This document shows, one piece after another, positions 28,178 to 37,187 of a stretch of 52,324 nt of DNA; the stretch's first letter is position 1; each line of letters starts with the position of its first letter. The stretch covers positions 1-52,324 of the forward strand of contig CAIZJW010000020.1 in the NCBI GenBank assembly GCA_903933385.1, written 5' to 3'. The stretch is from an uncultured Silvanigrella sp. (lineage in GTDB: Bacteria > Bdellovibrionota_B > Oligoflexia > Silvanigrellales > Silvanigrellaceae). The notes under the pieces were generated by a model, which made no database searches, was not told where the DNA came from, and saw only the letters and a list, made by a program, of their open reading frames with translations. A program made the translations under genes and the position numbers.

Positions 28178-28183
28178 TTTTTT
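28154..28183 (+). terminator. Intrinsic terminator overlapping the 3' end of the 27680 CDS
   Basis: AAAAAATCAGGC-AGTGGA-GCCTGATTTTTT, a perfect 12-bp stem with a U-run. Confidence 0.85.
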
Positions 28184-28267
28184 GCTGCAAAAATGAACCA
28201 ACGGATTGGGTCGTTGCTCTCTAGAACATGAACGAGCAAGAGCCTTGCGAGCGCGGATGAGCGTCTT

Positions 28268-29059
28268 GTGAGGTTCGTTTTGTTTCAGAAGCTACTCTCA
28301 ATAATGGCACTTGTTGTCCTTTCTGTTGCGCTCTATCGGGTCTTTCAGAATTTTCGAGTTTCTCATCACACTGCAGCCCAGAATGTTCGACGGACTGGTT
28401 TGAATTCTCAATTTTTCGGGCATGCATCAGTGCGCTGGTTTAAGCACGATCATCTCTTGTTGCCATTGTCTTCGTTAAAAGATCTCGCAAAGAAACCTGA
28501 ACGTGGAGAGGAGCTCCTGATTTTTCAGGAATCTTCGCGCGGACACCGTTGTCTTGTAGGCGTTTTCGCACTCGTGGAGAATAAAGAGAAAGGGATCCTT
28601 TTAAAAGGACTCTCCTATCAAAAGCATTCAAATATGCTGATCTGGGCAAAACTCAATCATCAGGAATTGCGCTGGCGAGCTGAGCTTCCTGATCGCTCGG
28701 ATGCTCCAATCCCTTTTGTGCAGATGTGTGAAAAGTGGATTTTGACCAAGGCCGAAGAGAAGTATCTTTACCTGCTTGTGAAGAACAAAGAGACTTTCCT
28801 CAAGGCAAACCAATTTTCTGACGTGAAATCTCTGAAATCGGAGCGGGGCTTGTCGGTTCTCCCGGATCTCATTCGAGGGGGCTGGAGAGTCAATGCAGAG
28901 AGCGGAATCCATGAACTTCTCGTGCAAAGTGCTCGAACAGGATTGAAACACAGACTTCTGGTGCAGTTTTTGTCAAAGCAGAGCAATAACTCAACTCAGC
29001 ATGGCAAGAAAAAAACGCGACACCTCGCAAAACCCGTGGTCATTCCTGGTTGGGATTGA
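28268..29059 (+). CDS. Hypothetical membrane-anchored protein (263 aa)
   Basis: N-terminal hydrophobic segment LLSIMALVVLSVALYRVF; no family recognised. Confidence 0.6.
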   Translation: MRFVLFQKLLSIMALVVLSVALYRVFQNFRVSHHTAAQNVRRTGLNSQFFGHASVRWFKHDHLLLPLSSLKDLAKKPERGEELLIFQESSRGHRCLVGVFALVENKEKGILLKGLSYQKHSNMLIWAKLNHQELRWRAELPDRSDAPIPFVQMCEKWILTKAEEKYLYLLVKNKETFLKANQFSDVKSLKSERGLSVLPDLIRGGWRVNAESGIHELLVQSARTGLKHRLLVQFLSKQSNNSTQHGKKKTRHLAKPVVIPGWD

Positions 29060-29122
29060 GTCCTTGCGGCGCGTTTGTTACGCTTCCTGTTCAATGTGAA
29101 TTATTTTTCATTGGGAGTGCTC

Positions 29123-29914
29123 ATGTCTACGTCTTGCGTCCAAGCATTTGAGTTGAGAGCTGGTGTGGTTGTTTGCGAGATCAACCGCCCCGATGCTCTC
29201 AATGCTCTCAACACAGAAGTCCTTCATGAATTGTTGAGGCAGGTTGAGAGTGTCAAATGCAATGACTCCGCGAGTGTCGTAATTCTCCGCAGTGTCGGCG
29301 ACAAAGCTTTTGTCGCCGGCGCCGACATCAAAGAAATGTTGAATTACTCAACCGACCAAGCGTTTCGTTTTTCGAGCCTTGGACAATCGGTCTTTTCTGC
29401 ACTCAGCGATTTACCTCAAGTCGTGATTGCACAGGTGCAAGGTTTTGCGCTCGGCGGTGGCTTGGAACTCGCGCTGGCAGCTGATTTCATCATTGCATCA
29501 CAGAAAGCCAAATTTGGATTACCCGAGGTGGGTCTTGGTTTAATTCCCGGCTTCGGTGGCACGCAGCGCTTGGTCAAGCGGCTTGGATTCGCCAAGGCGC
29601 TTGAATGGATGACATCTGCAGAGCGCTATTCGGCCGAAGTTGCATATCAACTCGGACTTCTCAATCGAGTTCTTGAACACGAACAATTATCGACGGGCGT
29701 TGAGGCTTTGGCACAAACCATTGCAGCTCAAGGACCCCGCGCGGTTCGGGCCGCAAAACGTGCCGCGCGCGCAGCAGAATCTTCTCATGGTCAACTCGGA
29801 TTCGAATTTGAGGCACAGCTTTTTTCTTCTTGCTTCGCAGGTGCAGAAGCGCGCGAAGGGTTATCGGCTTTTGTTGAAAAACGTAAGCCAGAATTTCGCT
29901 CGATAGAGCGTTGA
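29123..29914 (+). CDS. Enoyl-CoA hydratase/isomerase (crotonase) family protein
   Basis: INRPDALNALN; KAFVAGADIKEM; QGFALGGGLELALAADFIIAS; KFGLPEVGLGLIPGFGGTQRL. Confidence 0.93.
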   Translation: MSTSCVQAFELRAGVVVCEINRPDALNALNTEVLHELLRQVESVKCNDSASVVILRSVGDKAFVAGADIKEMLNYSTDQAFRFSSLGQSVFSALSDLPQVVIAQVQGFALGGGLELALAADFIIASQKAKFGLPEVGLGLIPGFGGTQRLVKRLGFAKALEWMTSAERYSAEVAYQLGLLNRVLEHEQLSTGVEALAQTIAAQGPRAVRAAKRAARAAESSHGQLGFEFEAQLFSSCFAGAEAREGLSAFVEKRKPEFRSIER

Positions 29915-29927
29915 GAGGAAATTCAAA

Positions 29928-30269
29928 TTGATTCCTATTTTTGGTTCTGTTGGAATGAAATCTGAAACAATAAATATTGAACTGCGTCGCAAGGGTGGCG
30001 AATTACTGAGGACATTCGCACTCAGAAAAGGGACCAATCTCTGGGTTGCCCTGCGACGCTTTGGAGTGCCAGTCGGTTCATCGTGTTCTGGGGTGGGTGT
30101 CTGCGGTAAGTGCGCAGTGCAAATAGATCCTGAATCGGAAGAGGTTGTAAACCCACGAACCGAACTCGAGAATCAAACAATTGAACGACAAGGTCTCGAT
30201 TCAGGTCAGAGGCTTGCATGTTTGTGTCGCATCAAGGGCGATGTGACGGTCAGTGCTGATTATTGGTAG
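29928..30269 (+). CDS. 2Fe-2S ferredoxin-like protein
   Basis: CSGVGVCGKC plus a distal LACLC Cys. Start is either TTG 29928 or ATG 29955. Confidence 0.82.
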   Translation: MIPIFGSVGMKSETINIELRRKGGELLRTFALRKGTNLWVALRRFGVPVGSSCSGVGVCGKCAVQIDPESEEVVNPRTELENQTIERQGLDSGQRLACLCRIKGDVTVSADYW

Positions 30270-30281
30270 CTTAACGGGAGT

Positions 30282-30764
30282 TCAAGAAGATTTGCGTCCC
30301 AGAGCTCCATCCCCGAATGTTGAATTATTTGAGGTTGGTTTTGGCAAGGAGGAAATCAACTTTTTGAATTCATGGAAAACCTGACTCTCCGTTGGTGAGA
30401 GTTGCCGTCTGCGCAAATCGCGATGCAGCATGAGGTGAAGAACTTCCAGTCCGCGTTTCACAACGTAAAGAACATTGGGCACGTGATTCTTGTGCGCCAT
30501 GAGATATTCATTTGTATAAACAGAAACGAGCCATTGGCCGACATCCAGAATTGCTGACCTATAGTCGTTGGCATCTTCTTGAGCTTGGGCTTGCACTGCG
30601 TTGTTGAGCAAACCGGAAATAGTATCGAAGTCACGCTCACTCTGAAAAACGAGGGGTTCATCTTGTTTCGGCTGACCAAACAATTTTAAGGCCAGAGAAA
30701 TACGCTCACTGGAGTTTCGATATATTTCTTTGATTGTCCTTTTTTTGTCTGCTGATGATGACAT
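30282..30764 (-). CDS. Hypothetical protein (160 aa), probably co-transcribed with the bactofilin
   Basis: Intact ORF 18 nt downstream of the bactofilin gene on the same strand. Confidence 0.6.
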   Translation of the reverse strand: MSSSADKKRTIKEIYRNSSERISLALKLFGQPKQDEPLVFQSERDFDTISGLLNNAVQAQAQEDANDYRSAILDVGQWLVSVYTNEYLMAHKNHVPNVLYVVKRGLEVLHLMLHRDLRRRQLSPTESQVFHEFKKLISSLPKPTSNNSTFGDGALGRKSS

Positions 30765-30782
30765 TTTTTCCTCACATCTCCA

Positions 30783-31262
30783 TCAAACAGCCACCTGTAG
30801 CGGCTCATCTTCAGATGAGCCGACAGGATCAACGTCATGTTCTGAATTTGATTCCGTTGAAGTCAAATAGGACACGCGCCCTTCGATACGAGCACCGTCT
30901 TCAACAACAAGTCGTTTCGCAGCAAGGTCGCCATAGACACGAGCGGTCGGACTCAGCCTCAGCAAATCCGATGCGCGCAGATTGCCATCGATTCGACCAT
31001 TGAAAAGAACGACGACACCATTGAGGTCGCCGGTAATGACGGCTGACTCTTCAACCGTCAGAATTCCATCACAAATCACAGAGCCTTCAACATGTCCGCC
31101 CACGCGAGATTCTCCTTGGAGAAACATCTTGCCCTGGAAGCTGCAGCCGTCAGCAAGCATGGAGATACCACGTGACCGCGATCTTGTCGTGGTCGGCTCC
31201 AACTGTCGACTGTTTGTGTTCTCAGATGATTGTTTCTTTGAAAACACGCTCGACTCCTGCAA
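30783..31262 (-). CDS. Bactofilin (polymer-forming cytoskeletal protein)
   Basis: Repetitive beta-helix: GESRVGGHVEGSVICDGILTVEESAVITGDLNGVVVLFNGRIDGNLRASDLLRLSPTARVYGDLAAKRLVVEDGARIEGRV. Confidence 0.88.
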   Translation of the reverse strand: MQESSVFSKKQSSENTNSRQLEPTTTRSRSRGISMLADGCSFQGKMFLQGESRVGGHVEGSVICDGILTVEESAVITGDLNGVVVLFNGRIDGNLRASDLLRLSPTARVYGDLAAKRLVVEDGARIEGRVSYLTSTESNSEHDVDPVGSSEDEPLQVAV

Positions 31263-31334
31263 AATGAAATCCGTTCGGGTAACAGGTCATCAACTGAATT
31301 CTACCGCCCTTGGCAGGGAGTGGAGGGGAAAGAA

Positions 31335-32060
31335 GTGTCTCAAGACAAACTCGTGACACCTTGGTCTGGCGGCAGCAACTCGGCTTCTGAATGGCTCGGT
31401 CGTTCGCTGAGTTTGGCGGCCGTTCCTCTTCTACGGCTGCGTCAGATTGAGAAACTTTATGGAAGCCTCAGACGAGTCTCTGACCGCTGTGGTTGTCAAA
31501 ACGAGTCGAGGCACCCCTCGCCTTCTGAGCGTGCGGTTCTGTGGTGTGCACTTCAGCCCTTGCAGGCCGGTCGTCAGGTTTTGCTGTCAACTCCATGTCG
31601 GCTCGTGCCGGCTGCTTGGTTGGTACTGAGTCCCAATGGTGGGTTGTTTTCGTGGGCCGAGATCTGGGAGCTTTCAAACACCGAAAATATTTTTAATTTC
31701 GAAGATTCTTTCGACCCTTTAGTCCCAAGAACATTGAGTGAATGGGAAGGTCTTGGAAAAAATGAAATTCGATTCAAAATATGCCAGAATCAAGTGCTCG
31801 ATGACGCTGCTGCCATTGCGCATTGTCGGTTTGCTCTGGTGCGTGAAGTCATACAGCGAAATCCGAATTACTCGCACGTCAATCTCTCATTGGAGTTCAG
31901 CCCAAAAGAATCCGATTTGGTTATGGCGCACTTTGGGTCTAACCTACCAGACTTCGAAATTGAGTCACTGCGCGAGCGCTACGTCCCAACTTGGCGGCAG
32001 AGTGGTGACATGGCGTATAGAAATTTTAGCGCCTACACTATAACGCGAAAGGACATCTGA
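31335..32060 (+). CDS. Hypothetical protein (about 241 aa)
   Basis: GTG start with SD GGAGGGG upstream; divergent from the bactofilin and followed by the transpeptidase gene. Confidence 0.6.
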   Translation: MSQDKLVTPWSGGSNSASEWLGRSLSLAAVPLLRLRQIEKLYGSLRRVSDRCGCQNESRHPSPSERAVLWCALQPLQAGRQVLLSTPCRLVPAAWLVLSPNGGLFSWAEIWELSNTENIFNFEDSFDPLVPRTLSEWEGLGKNEIRFKICQNQVLDDAAAIAHCRFALVREVIQRNPNYSHVNLSLEFSPKESDLVMAHFGSNLPDFEIESLRERYVPTWRQSGDMAYRNFSAYTITRKDI

Positions 32061-32099
32061 ATTCGCCGTTTGGTAAAATTTGGATGAGAGTGTCGGTAC

Positions 32100-33533
32100 A
32101 TGAGTCACAAAGTGCGTCGCAAAAATACGACCCGCCAGCAGATGCTTATTCGCCTGTGCACAGGATTTGCATGCATTGGCGCAGGTATCATGGTTCAGGC
32201 ATTTGAAAATGATCCAAAATCAGTGGCCCCATCAAATAGCGCATCTGCTGAAACCGATCCTAAAAATGGTGTGGATGAGGGAGCTGTTGATCCCAATTCA
32301 CAAAATGCGTCTCAGAAAATCGGTGGTAGCTTTCAGAAACAGGGCTATAAGGATCCCCGCGAGGAACTTACGAACGAGCGCCACGCATTTAAGACGCCGT
32401 TTGGTCAAATCATTTGGAAGGATGTCGACAAGAGACTTTCCTACAGGGACAAGTCGACTTTCGTTTCCTACAAGGGCTTTAACCTCAAGCTTACGATTCA
32501 GCCCGAACTTCAAGCAGGCCTTGAAAAAACTCTTTCGGCTCAGCGAAACATTGCTGGGGCCGTTGTTATCTTGGAATCAAGAACCGGCCGAATTCTCGCG
32601 ATGGCAGAAACGAAAGCTGATGCGAGAAGTCCCTTGGTTAATGAGGACTCAATTCTGACTGCAGCTCGTGCTCCGGCAGCGAGTTTGATGAAGATTGTTA
32701 CAGCAACAGCAAGTATTGAAAAAAATAACCTCGACCCTGATCAGGAAATTCCATTTCAAGGTGGTTGTGGTTCACTCCGTAATCGTAACTGGCTTCGTGA
32801 CGCTCAGTCCGATCGGCAGCGCATGACTTTCTCACATGCGTTTGGAATCAGTTGCAACACCGTATTTGCGCGTCTTGCTCTCTACGAAACCGGCTTGGCA
32901 TCTCTCAGGCAATATGCCGAGAAGTACCTCTTCAATCGCCCTATCCCGAGCGATCTTCGCATTGAAACGAGCGCAGCACTGATGCCTGCGCTTGAAATGG
33001 CGACAGCGCTTGAAGTCGGTGAAGCAGGAGCGGGCTTTGGCTCTAGCAAGATATCTCCCGTTCATGCGGCCATGCTATCTGCTGCTTCGGGGAATGCGGG
33101 AGTGCTCATGGCTCCTTATCTTGTTGAGGCTGCCTATGACTCATCAGGAAAGCAGGTTTACACAGGAAGCCCTCTGGAAATTTCAAGAATATTTACAAAA
33201 AGAACAGCTGATAAAATGCAACGTTTGATGCAGGAAACAGTTCTCTCAGGAACCAGTCGAAGATATTTCAGACGCAAGGGAACTGCAGGCGACCGTTATG
33301 AGATTGGTGGTAAAACCGGGACTCTCTCCGACGCCGAAGAACGCGGAACGTTGTATACATGGTTCAGCGGAGTTGCTCCTTTGGAGTCTCCGCAGAATGT
33401 CGCTATTGGCACTGTCGTTGCAAGTCCCAAAAATTGGGTTGTCCGGGCCAGTTCGTTGGCGCAAATTAGTTTGGCTCAATACCTGAAGATAGAGCGTCAA
33501 GATCGCTCAAAATTGCAAAAGATAATGCAATAA
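32100..33533 (+). CDS. Penicillin-binding-protein transpeptidase-domain protein
   Basis: N-terminal hydrophobic anchor; SxxK (ASLMK), SxN (ISCNT) and KTG (GGKTGTL) motifs in correct order. Confidence 0.85.
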   Translation: MSHKVRRKNTTRQQMLIRLCTGFACIGAGIMVQAFENDPKSVAPSNSASAETDPKNGVDEGAVDPNSQNASQKIGGSFQKQGYKDPREELTNERHAFKTPFGQIIWKDVDKRLSYRDKSTFVSYKGFNLKLTIQPELQAGLEKTLSAQRNIAGAVVILESRTGRILAMAETKADARSPLVNEDSILTAARAPAASLMKIVTATASIEKNNLDPDQEIPFQGGCGSLRNRNWLRDAQSDRQRMTFSHAFGISCNTVFARLALYETGLASLRQYAEKYLFNRPIPSDLRIETSAALMPALEMATALEVGEAGAGFGSSKISPVHAAMLSAASGNAGVLMAPYLVEAAYDSSGKQVYTGSPLEISRIFTKRTADKMQRLMQETVLSGTSRRYFRRKGTAGDRYEIGGKTGTLSDAEERGTLYTWFSGVAPLESPQNVAIGTVVASPKNWVVRASSLAQISLAQYLKIERQDRSKLQKIMQ

Positions 33534-33569
33534 ATTTGGACGGCTTCAGCAACGTCATCTGGAGAAAGC

Positions 33570-36524
33570 ATGGCCGGTCTCTCGTTTATTGATATCGTTT
33601 TTTCTCAGTTCAGTGGGCCTCACTGGCAAGGTGGGGTTTCGCTTTTCCGCTCAGGGAGTGTGACTAAGCTGTCACTCTATGGAGAGTTGGTGAGCGCACG
33701 GGTTCGCGCAGGGATTGGTGAAAATTACGACGTACGCTTGAAACTCCACGCTCAAGGCAAGGGCGTTCAATGGATGGAATGCACATGCCAAGCAAACAGG
33801 CGAAAGGGAGAAAAGTGCTCCCACATTGCTGCGCTTTGTCTCGTGCTTGACCAGGAGCATCCTGAAACTCTCGAGAAGTTTGGATTAGCAGGCAGTGGCG
33901 CCGACAAATATCTTTTCAAGAAAGAGTCGACGTTTGAAAATGTACTTTTGGGTGAAAGTGGCACCGATCCACAGGCACAAGCCGGAGGCGCAGCTAAGGC
34001 CACGAGTGATGCTTCTCGCGGATTAGGTATCATCTTAACCGAAGGCAAAGCCCGTATTGTGGATTCGTCCTGGAACGAGGAAGAATGCACCCTGCAGCTG
34101 TCTGTCGACTATGGCTCGAAAAAAGCATTGACCTATAATTTGGGCATTGATGACGCCATCAGAATTCTAAGTTCCTCTGATGTGAAAACTCAAATTCCGA
34201 AAAAGACCGCTTCAGTGATCAACACAACTCTCATTGCAGAGCGTGTGTTTGAATGTCGTAAGCAGGGGGCCTCTGGCATTCAGATCGTACGCACGGTTGT
34301 TGTGCGCGATTCAATAGGTCGCGTGAGAAAGACGATCGAGCTCGAATCAGCGCCCATTCGCAGTGTCGGGCGATTGGGAGTTTATGTTCCGAAATCGGGA
34401 ATTGTAAGCTACCAAGATAACATGTCGCAGGTTCAGGTCGTTCGCTGGGATGAATACCCCAGAGTGGCGCTCCTCGATAGTGATACTGCCGCGCTTTTGA
34501 TTGAAACCAACTTCGATCGACTGCGAGAAACTGCTCAAGTTAAAATAGCTCCTGATCTTGCGAAAGTTAAGGTTTTCTCAAAGTTCACTATTCCAGAGCT
34601 CAAGCTCAAAACAACAAATGATGGTGCATTTTTCGTTGAACCAACTTTTCGTGGCCTTCTTGCAGAAGCAACGGATGCTTCAAAAAAGACCACAGATGGA
34701 TCCTTCAATCTGACCTCGGATTCTTCGTCAGATGCATCTCAAGTCACTGCGTTAGCTCACTCGAATCTCCTTGTCTCAATATTGAAGGCACGCGCCGAGG
34801 GGCGCAAATTTCTTAATACAAAACAAGGATGGCTTAAGCTGCCCGAGGAACTCGATTGGCTTGCTCAACGAGTTCAGTCTGATGGCCGCGTAAAGTTGAG
34901 CACACTTGAGCTGATCAAATTTCGCGAGCAATTCGCTGCTGAGAGTGAGATCGTTGGAGCGGGTGACGTCATTGCCCGCCTCAGGTCCGGGCTTCTCGGA
35001 ATGAAAGACATCGAACTACCAAATTTGAACTCAACACACCTAACATTGCGCCCCTACCAATTAGACGGATTTAAGTGGCTGTGGTGGTTGTACTCGAATG
35101 GATTGGGTGGGCTTCTTGCCGACGAAATGGGCTTGGGAAAAACTCACCAAACCATGGCTTTGTTAGCAGCAGTGTCGCAGAGGGAACCCCGTAAAATAAG
35201 TTTAGTCGTATGTCCCACGAGTGTTATCGATCACTGGCTCGATAAACTTCAACAGTTCGTCCCGAGTGTTAGGGTCATTTGCTACCATGGAGCCGAACGC
35301 AAACAAGAGGCACTCAAGCGCCCAAATCAGCACACCGTTCTTGTGACGAGTTACGGTATTCTACTGCGTGATTATGAATTTTTGATGCGTTGTCCCACTG
35401 AGCTGGTGATTTTGGATGAAGCACATCTGGTCAAGAATCAATCGACACGTACCTATCGCGCAGCAGTGCGTTTGGGCAGTCGAATGCGATTGTGTTTGAC
35501 GGGTACTCCATTGGAAAACGATCTCATCGAGCTCAAAAATTTGTTTGACTACATTGCTCCCAATTACCTTGGGACGGATTCTGAATTTCGAAAGAAGTAT
35601 ATGTCAGACAAGCGCTCAAGTGCCCTCGCCGACCTTGAGTTGCAGCGACTCATTCATCCGTTCAAGTTGCGAAGAAACAAGCGTGACGTTCTCACTGATC
35701 TGCCCGATAAGGTCGAAGACATTCGTCACTGCAATTTGAACAAGCGGCAGGTTGAACTCTATAACGAGGCACTCGCACTGCGGGGACGCGAGCTCGTTGA
35801 AGCCCTTGAAAGCGAGCAAGGCCCGATCCCTTACGTTCATATATTTTCGGTCATCTCATTCCTAAAGCAAATCTGTAACGACCCAGCCATTCTCGACTCT
35901 CGCTACGAAGCGGTTGGAAGTGGCAAGCTAGCTCTTTTTGATGAAATTCTGAGTGAAGCGTTGGCGAGCGATCAAAAGGTCGTTGTGTTTTCACAATATG
36001 CCAAAATGATCAATCGGTTGAGTGAGAGGCTCAAGCAACGAGGAGTCAAGCACGTTGTCCTGACTGGGCAAACCACAAACCGTGGTCAACTCGTGAGGCA
36101 GTTTCAGGAAGACAATGAGATTAAGGTCTTTCTCGGATCATTGCTTGCGGGTGGCACGGGAATCGACCTCACTGCTGCGAGTGTCGTCATTCACTTTGAC
36201 CGCTGGTGGAATGCTGCGAAGGAAAATCAGGCCACCGACCGAATCCATCGTATTGGTCAGCAGCGAAATGTTCAGGTGTACAAACTCGTGACCAAAGGCA
36301 CTCTTGAAGAGCGGATTGATGAAATCATCAATCGTAAGAAGCTAATATTTGAGAGATTTGTCGAAGAGGATGCAGAAATATTCAAGAACCTCACCCGAGA
36401 AGATTTGCTTAAACTTCTTGCACCAGCGAAAGAGGGAGATGCCATTGAGACGAGTGAGGACACCGAACCCAGCTCGGTGGATTCCCTCGTTCACGAAGGT
36501 GTCATTGAATCACATCAAATCTGA
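33570..36524 (+). CDS. SNF2-family helicase with N-terminal SWIM zinc finger
   Basis: SWIM: CTCQANRRKGEKCSHIAALC; helicase: LLADEMGLGKTHQTMALL, LDEAHLVKN, GTGIDLTAASVVIHFDRWWNAAKENQATDRIHRIGQ. Confidence 0.93.
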   Translation: MAGLSFIDIVFSQFSGPHWQGGVSLFRSGSVTKLSLYGELVSARVRAGIGENYDVRLKLHAQGKGVQWMECTCQANRRKGEKCSHIAALCLVLDQEHPETLEKFGLAGSGADKYLFKKESTFENVLLGESGTDPQAQAGGAAKATSDASRGLGIILTEGKARIVDSSWNEEECTLQLSVDYGSKKALTYNLGIDDAIRILSSSDVKTQIPKKTASVINTTLIAERVFECRKQGASGIQIVRTVVVRDSIGRVRKTIELESAPIRSVGRLGVYVPKSGIVSYQDNMSQVQVVRWDEYPRVALLDSDTAALLIETNFDRLRETAQVKIAPDLAKVKVFSKFTIPELKLKTTNDGAFFVEPTFRGLLAEATDASKKTTDGSFNLTSDSSSDASQVTALAHSNLLVSILKARAEGRKFLNTKQGWLKLPEELDWLAQRVQSDGRVKLSTLELIKFREQFAAESEIVGAGDVIARLRSGLLGMKDIELPNLNSTHLTLRPYQLDGFKWLWWLYSNGLGGLLADEMGLGKTHQTMALLAAVSQREPRKISLVVCPTSVIDHWLDKLQQFVPSVRVICYHGAERKQEALKRPNQHTVLVTSYGILLRDYEFLMRCPTELVILDEAHLVKNQSTRTYRAAVRLGSRMRLCLTGTPLENDLIELKNLFDYIAPNYLGTDSEFRKKYMSDKRSSALADLELQRLIHPFKLRRNKRDVLTDLPDKVEDIRHCNLNKRQVELYNEALALRGRELVEALESEQGPIPYVHIFSVISFLKQICNDPAILDSRYEAVGSGKLALFDEILSEALASDQKVVVFSQYAKMINRLSERLKQRGVKHVVLTGQTTNRGQLVRQFQEDNEIKVFLGSLLAGGTGIDLTAASVVIHFDRWWNAAKENQATDRIHRIGQQRNVQVYKLVTKGTLEERIDEIINRKKLIFERFVEEDAEIFKNLTREDLLKLLAPAKEGDAIETSEDTEPSSVDSLVHEGVIESHQI

Positions 36525-36615
36525 CCATGACCACAGACGAACTCTTGCTGAATGGGCGGCTCGGGGTTAAAACCAGCCGTCTTTGAAAACTTCAGCGCTG
36601 CAAGAGGTCTTTATC

Positions 36616-37173
36616 ATGAGCGTCAATCCCTGGCATCCTTGGCATTCCGTTGCTGTTGGCAAAAAAGCTCCCTCCATCGTTCACGCGATTATCGAAATTC
36701 CTCGCGGTTCAAAGAGCAAATACGAGATCGACAAAGATTCCGGAATGCTCTTCATGGATCGCGTGATGTCGAGTTCAGTTGTTTATCCGACGAATTATGG
36801 CTTCATTCCCCAAACCTATTGCGACGATGGTGATGCGCTCGACGTTCTTGTCTTGGGCCAAGATCCGGCAGTTCCTCTCTGTATTATGAATGCGCGTGTT
36901 GTGGGCTGCCTTAAAGTCATCGACGGCGGAGAAGAAGATGACAAAGTTATCGCCGTGCACGCTGACGATCCGCAGTTCAAACACATCACCGAATTATCTG
37001 AAGTGAATCCTCACACGCTCAAAGAAATCGAACAGTTTTTCCGTTCGTACAAAGCACTTGAGAAGAAGGTTGTTGAGGTAGGTGCATGGCTTCAGCGCGC
37101 TGATGCAGAGAAGGTTGTTGAGAAAGCATGCGATTTCTACAAGGCTAATCTTAATAAGTTGGTTGGAAAATAA
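36616..37173 (+). CDS. ppa: Inorganic pyrophosphatase (family I)
   Basis: IIEIPRGSKSKYEIDKDSG, VVYPTNYGFIPQTYCDDGDALDVLVL. Confidence 0.94.
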   Translation: MSVNPWHPWHSVAVGKKAPSIVHAIIEIPRGSKSKYEIDKDSGMLFMDRVMSSSVVYPTNYGFIPQTYCDDGDALDVLVLGQDPAVPLCIMNARVVGCLKVIDGGEEDDKVIAVHADDPQFKHITELSEVNPHTLKEIEQFFRSYKALEKKVVEVGAWLQRADAEKVVEKACDFYKANLNKLVGK

Positions 37174-37187
37174 AGGGAACGAACCTG

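Noticed and set aside
28212-28240. TTGCTC-N14-GAGCAA inverted repeat before the 263-aa ORF
   Set aside because: Only 6 bp with a long loop; expected by chance at this window size.
29708-29726. Sigma54-like TGGCAC...TTGCA string
   Set aside because: Spacing is one nucleotide too long for a -24/-12 promoter and it lies inside the enoyl-CoA hydratase CDS.
32167-32658. 163-aa plus-strand ORF in another frame of the transpeptidase gene
   Set aside because: The alternative frame carries SxxK/SxN/KTG; this one is a low-complexity basic shadow frame.
36540-36600. Imperfect hairpin CGGCTCGGGGTTAAAACCAGCCG upstream of ppa
   Set aside because: Stem is interrupted and the U-tract is weak; could be a weak terminator of the SNF2 gene but evidence is insufficient.
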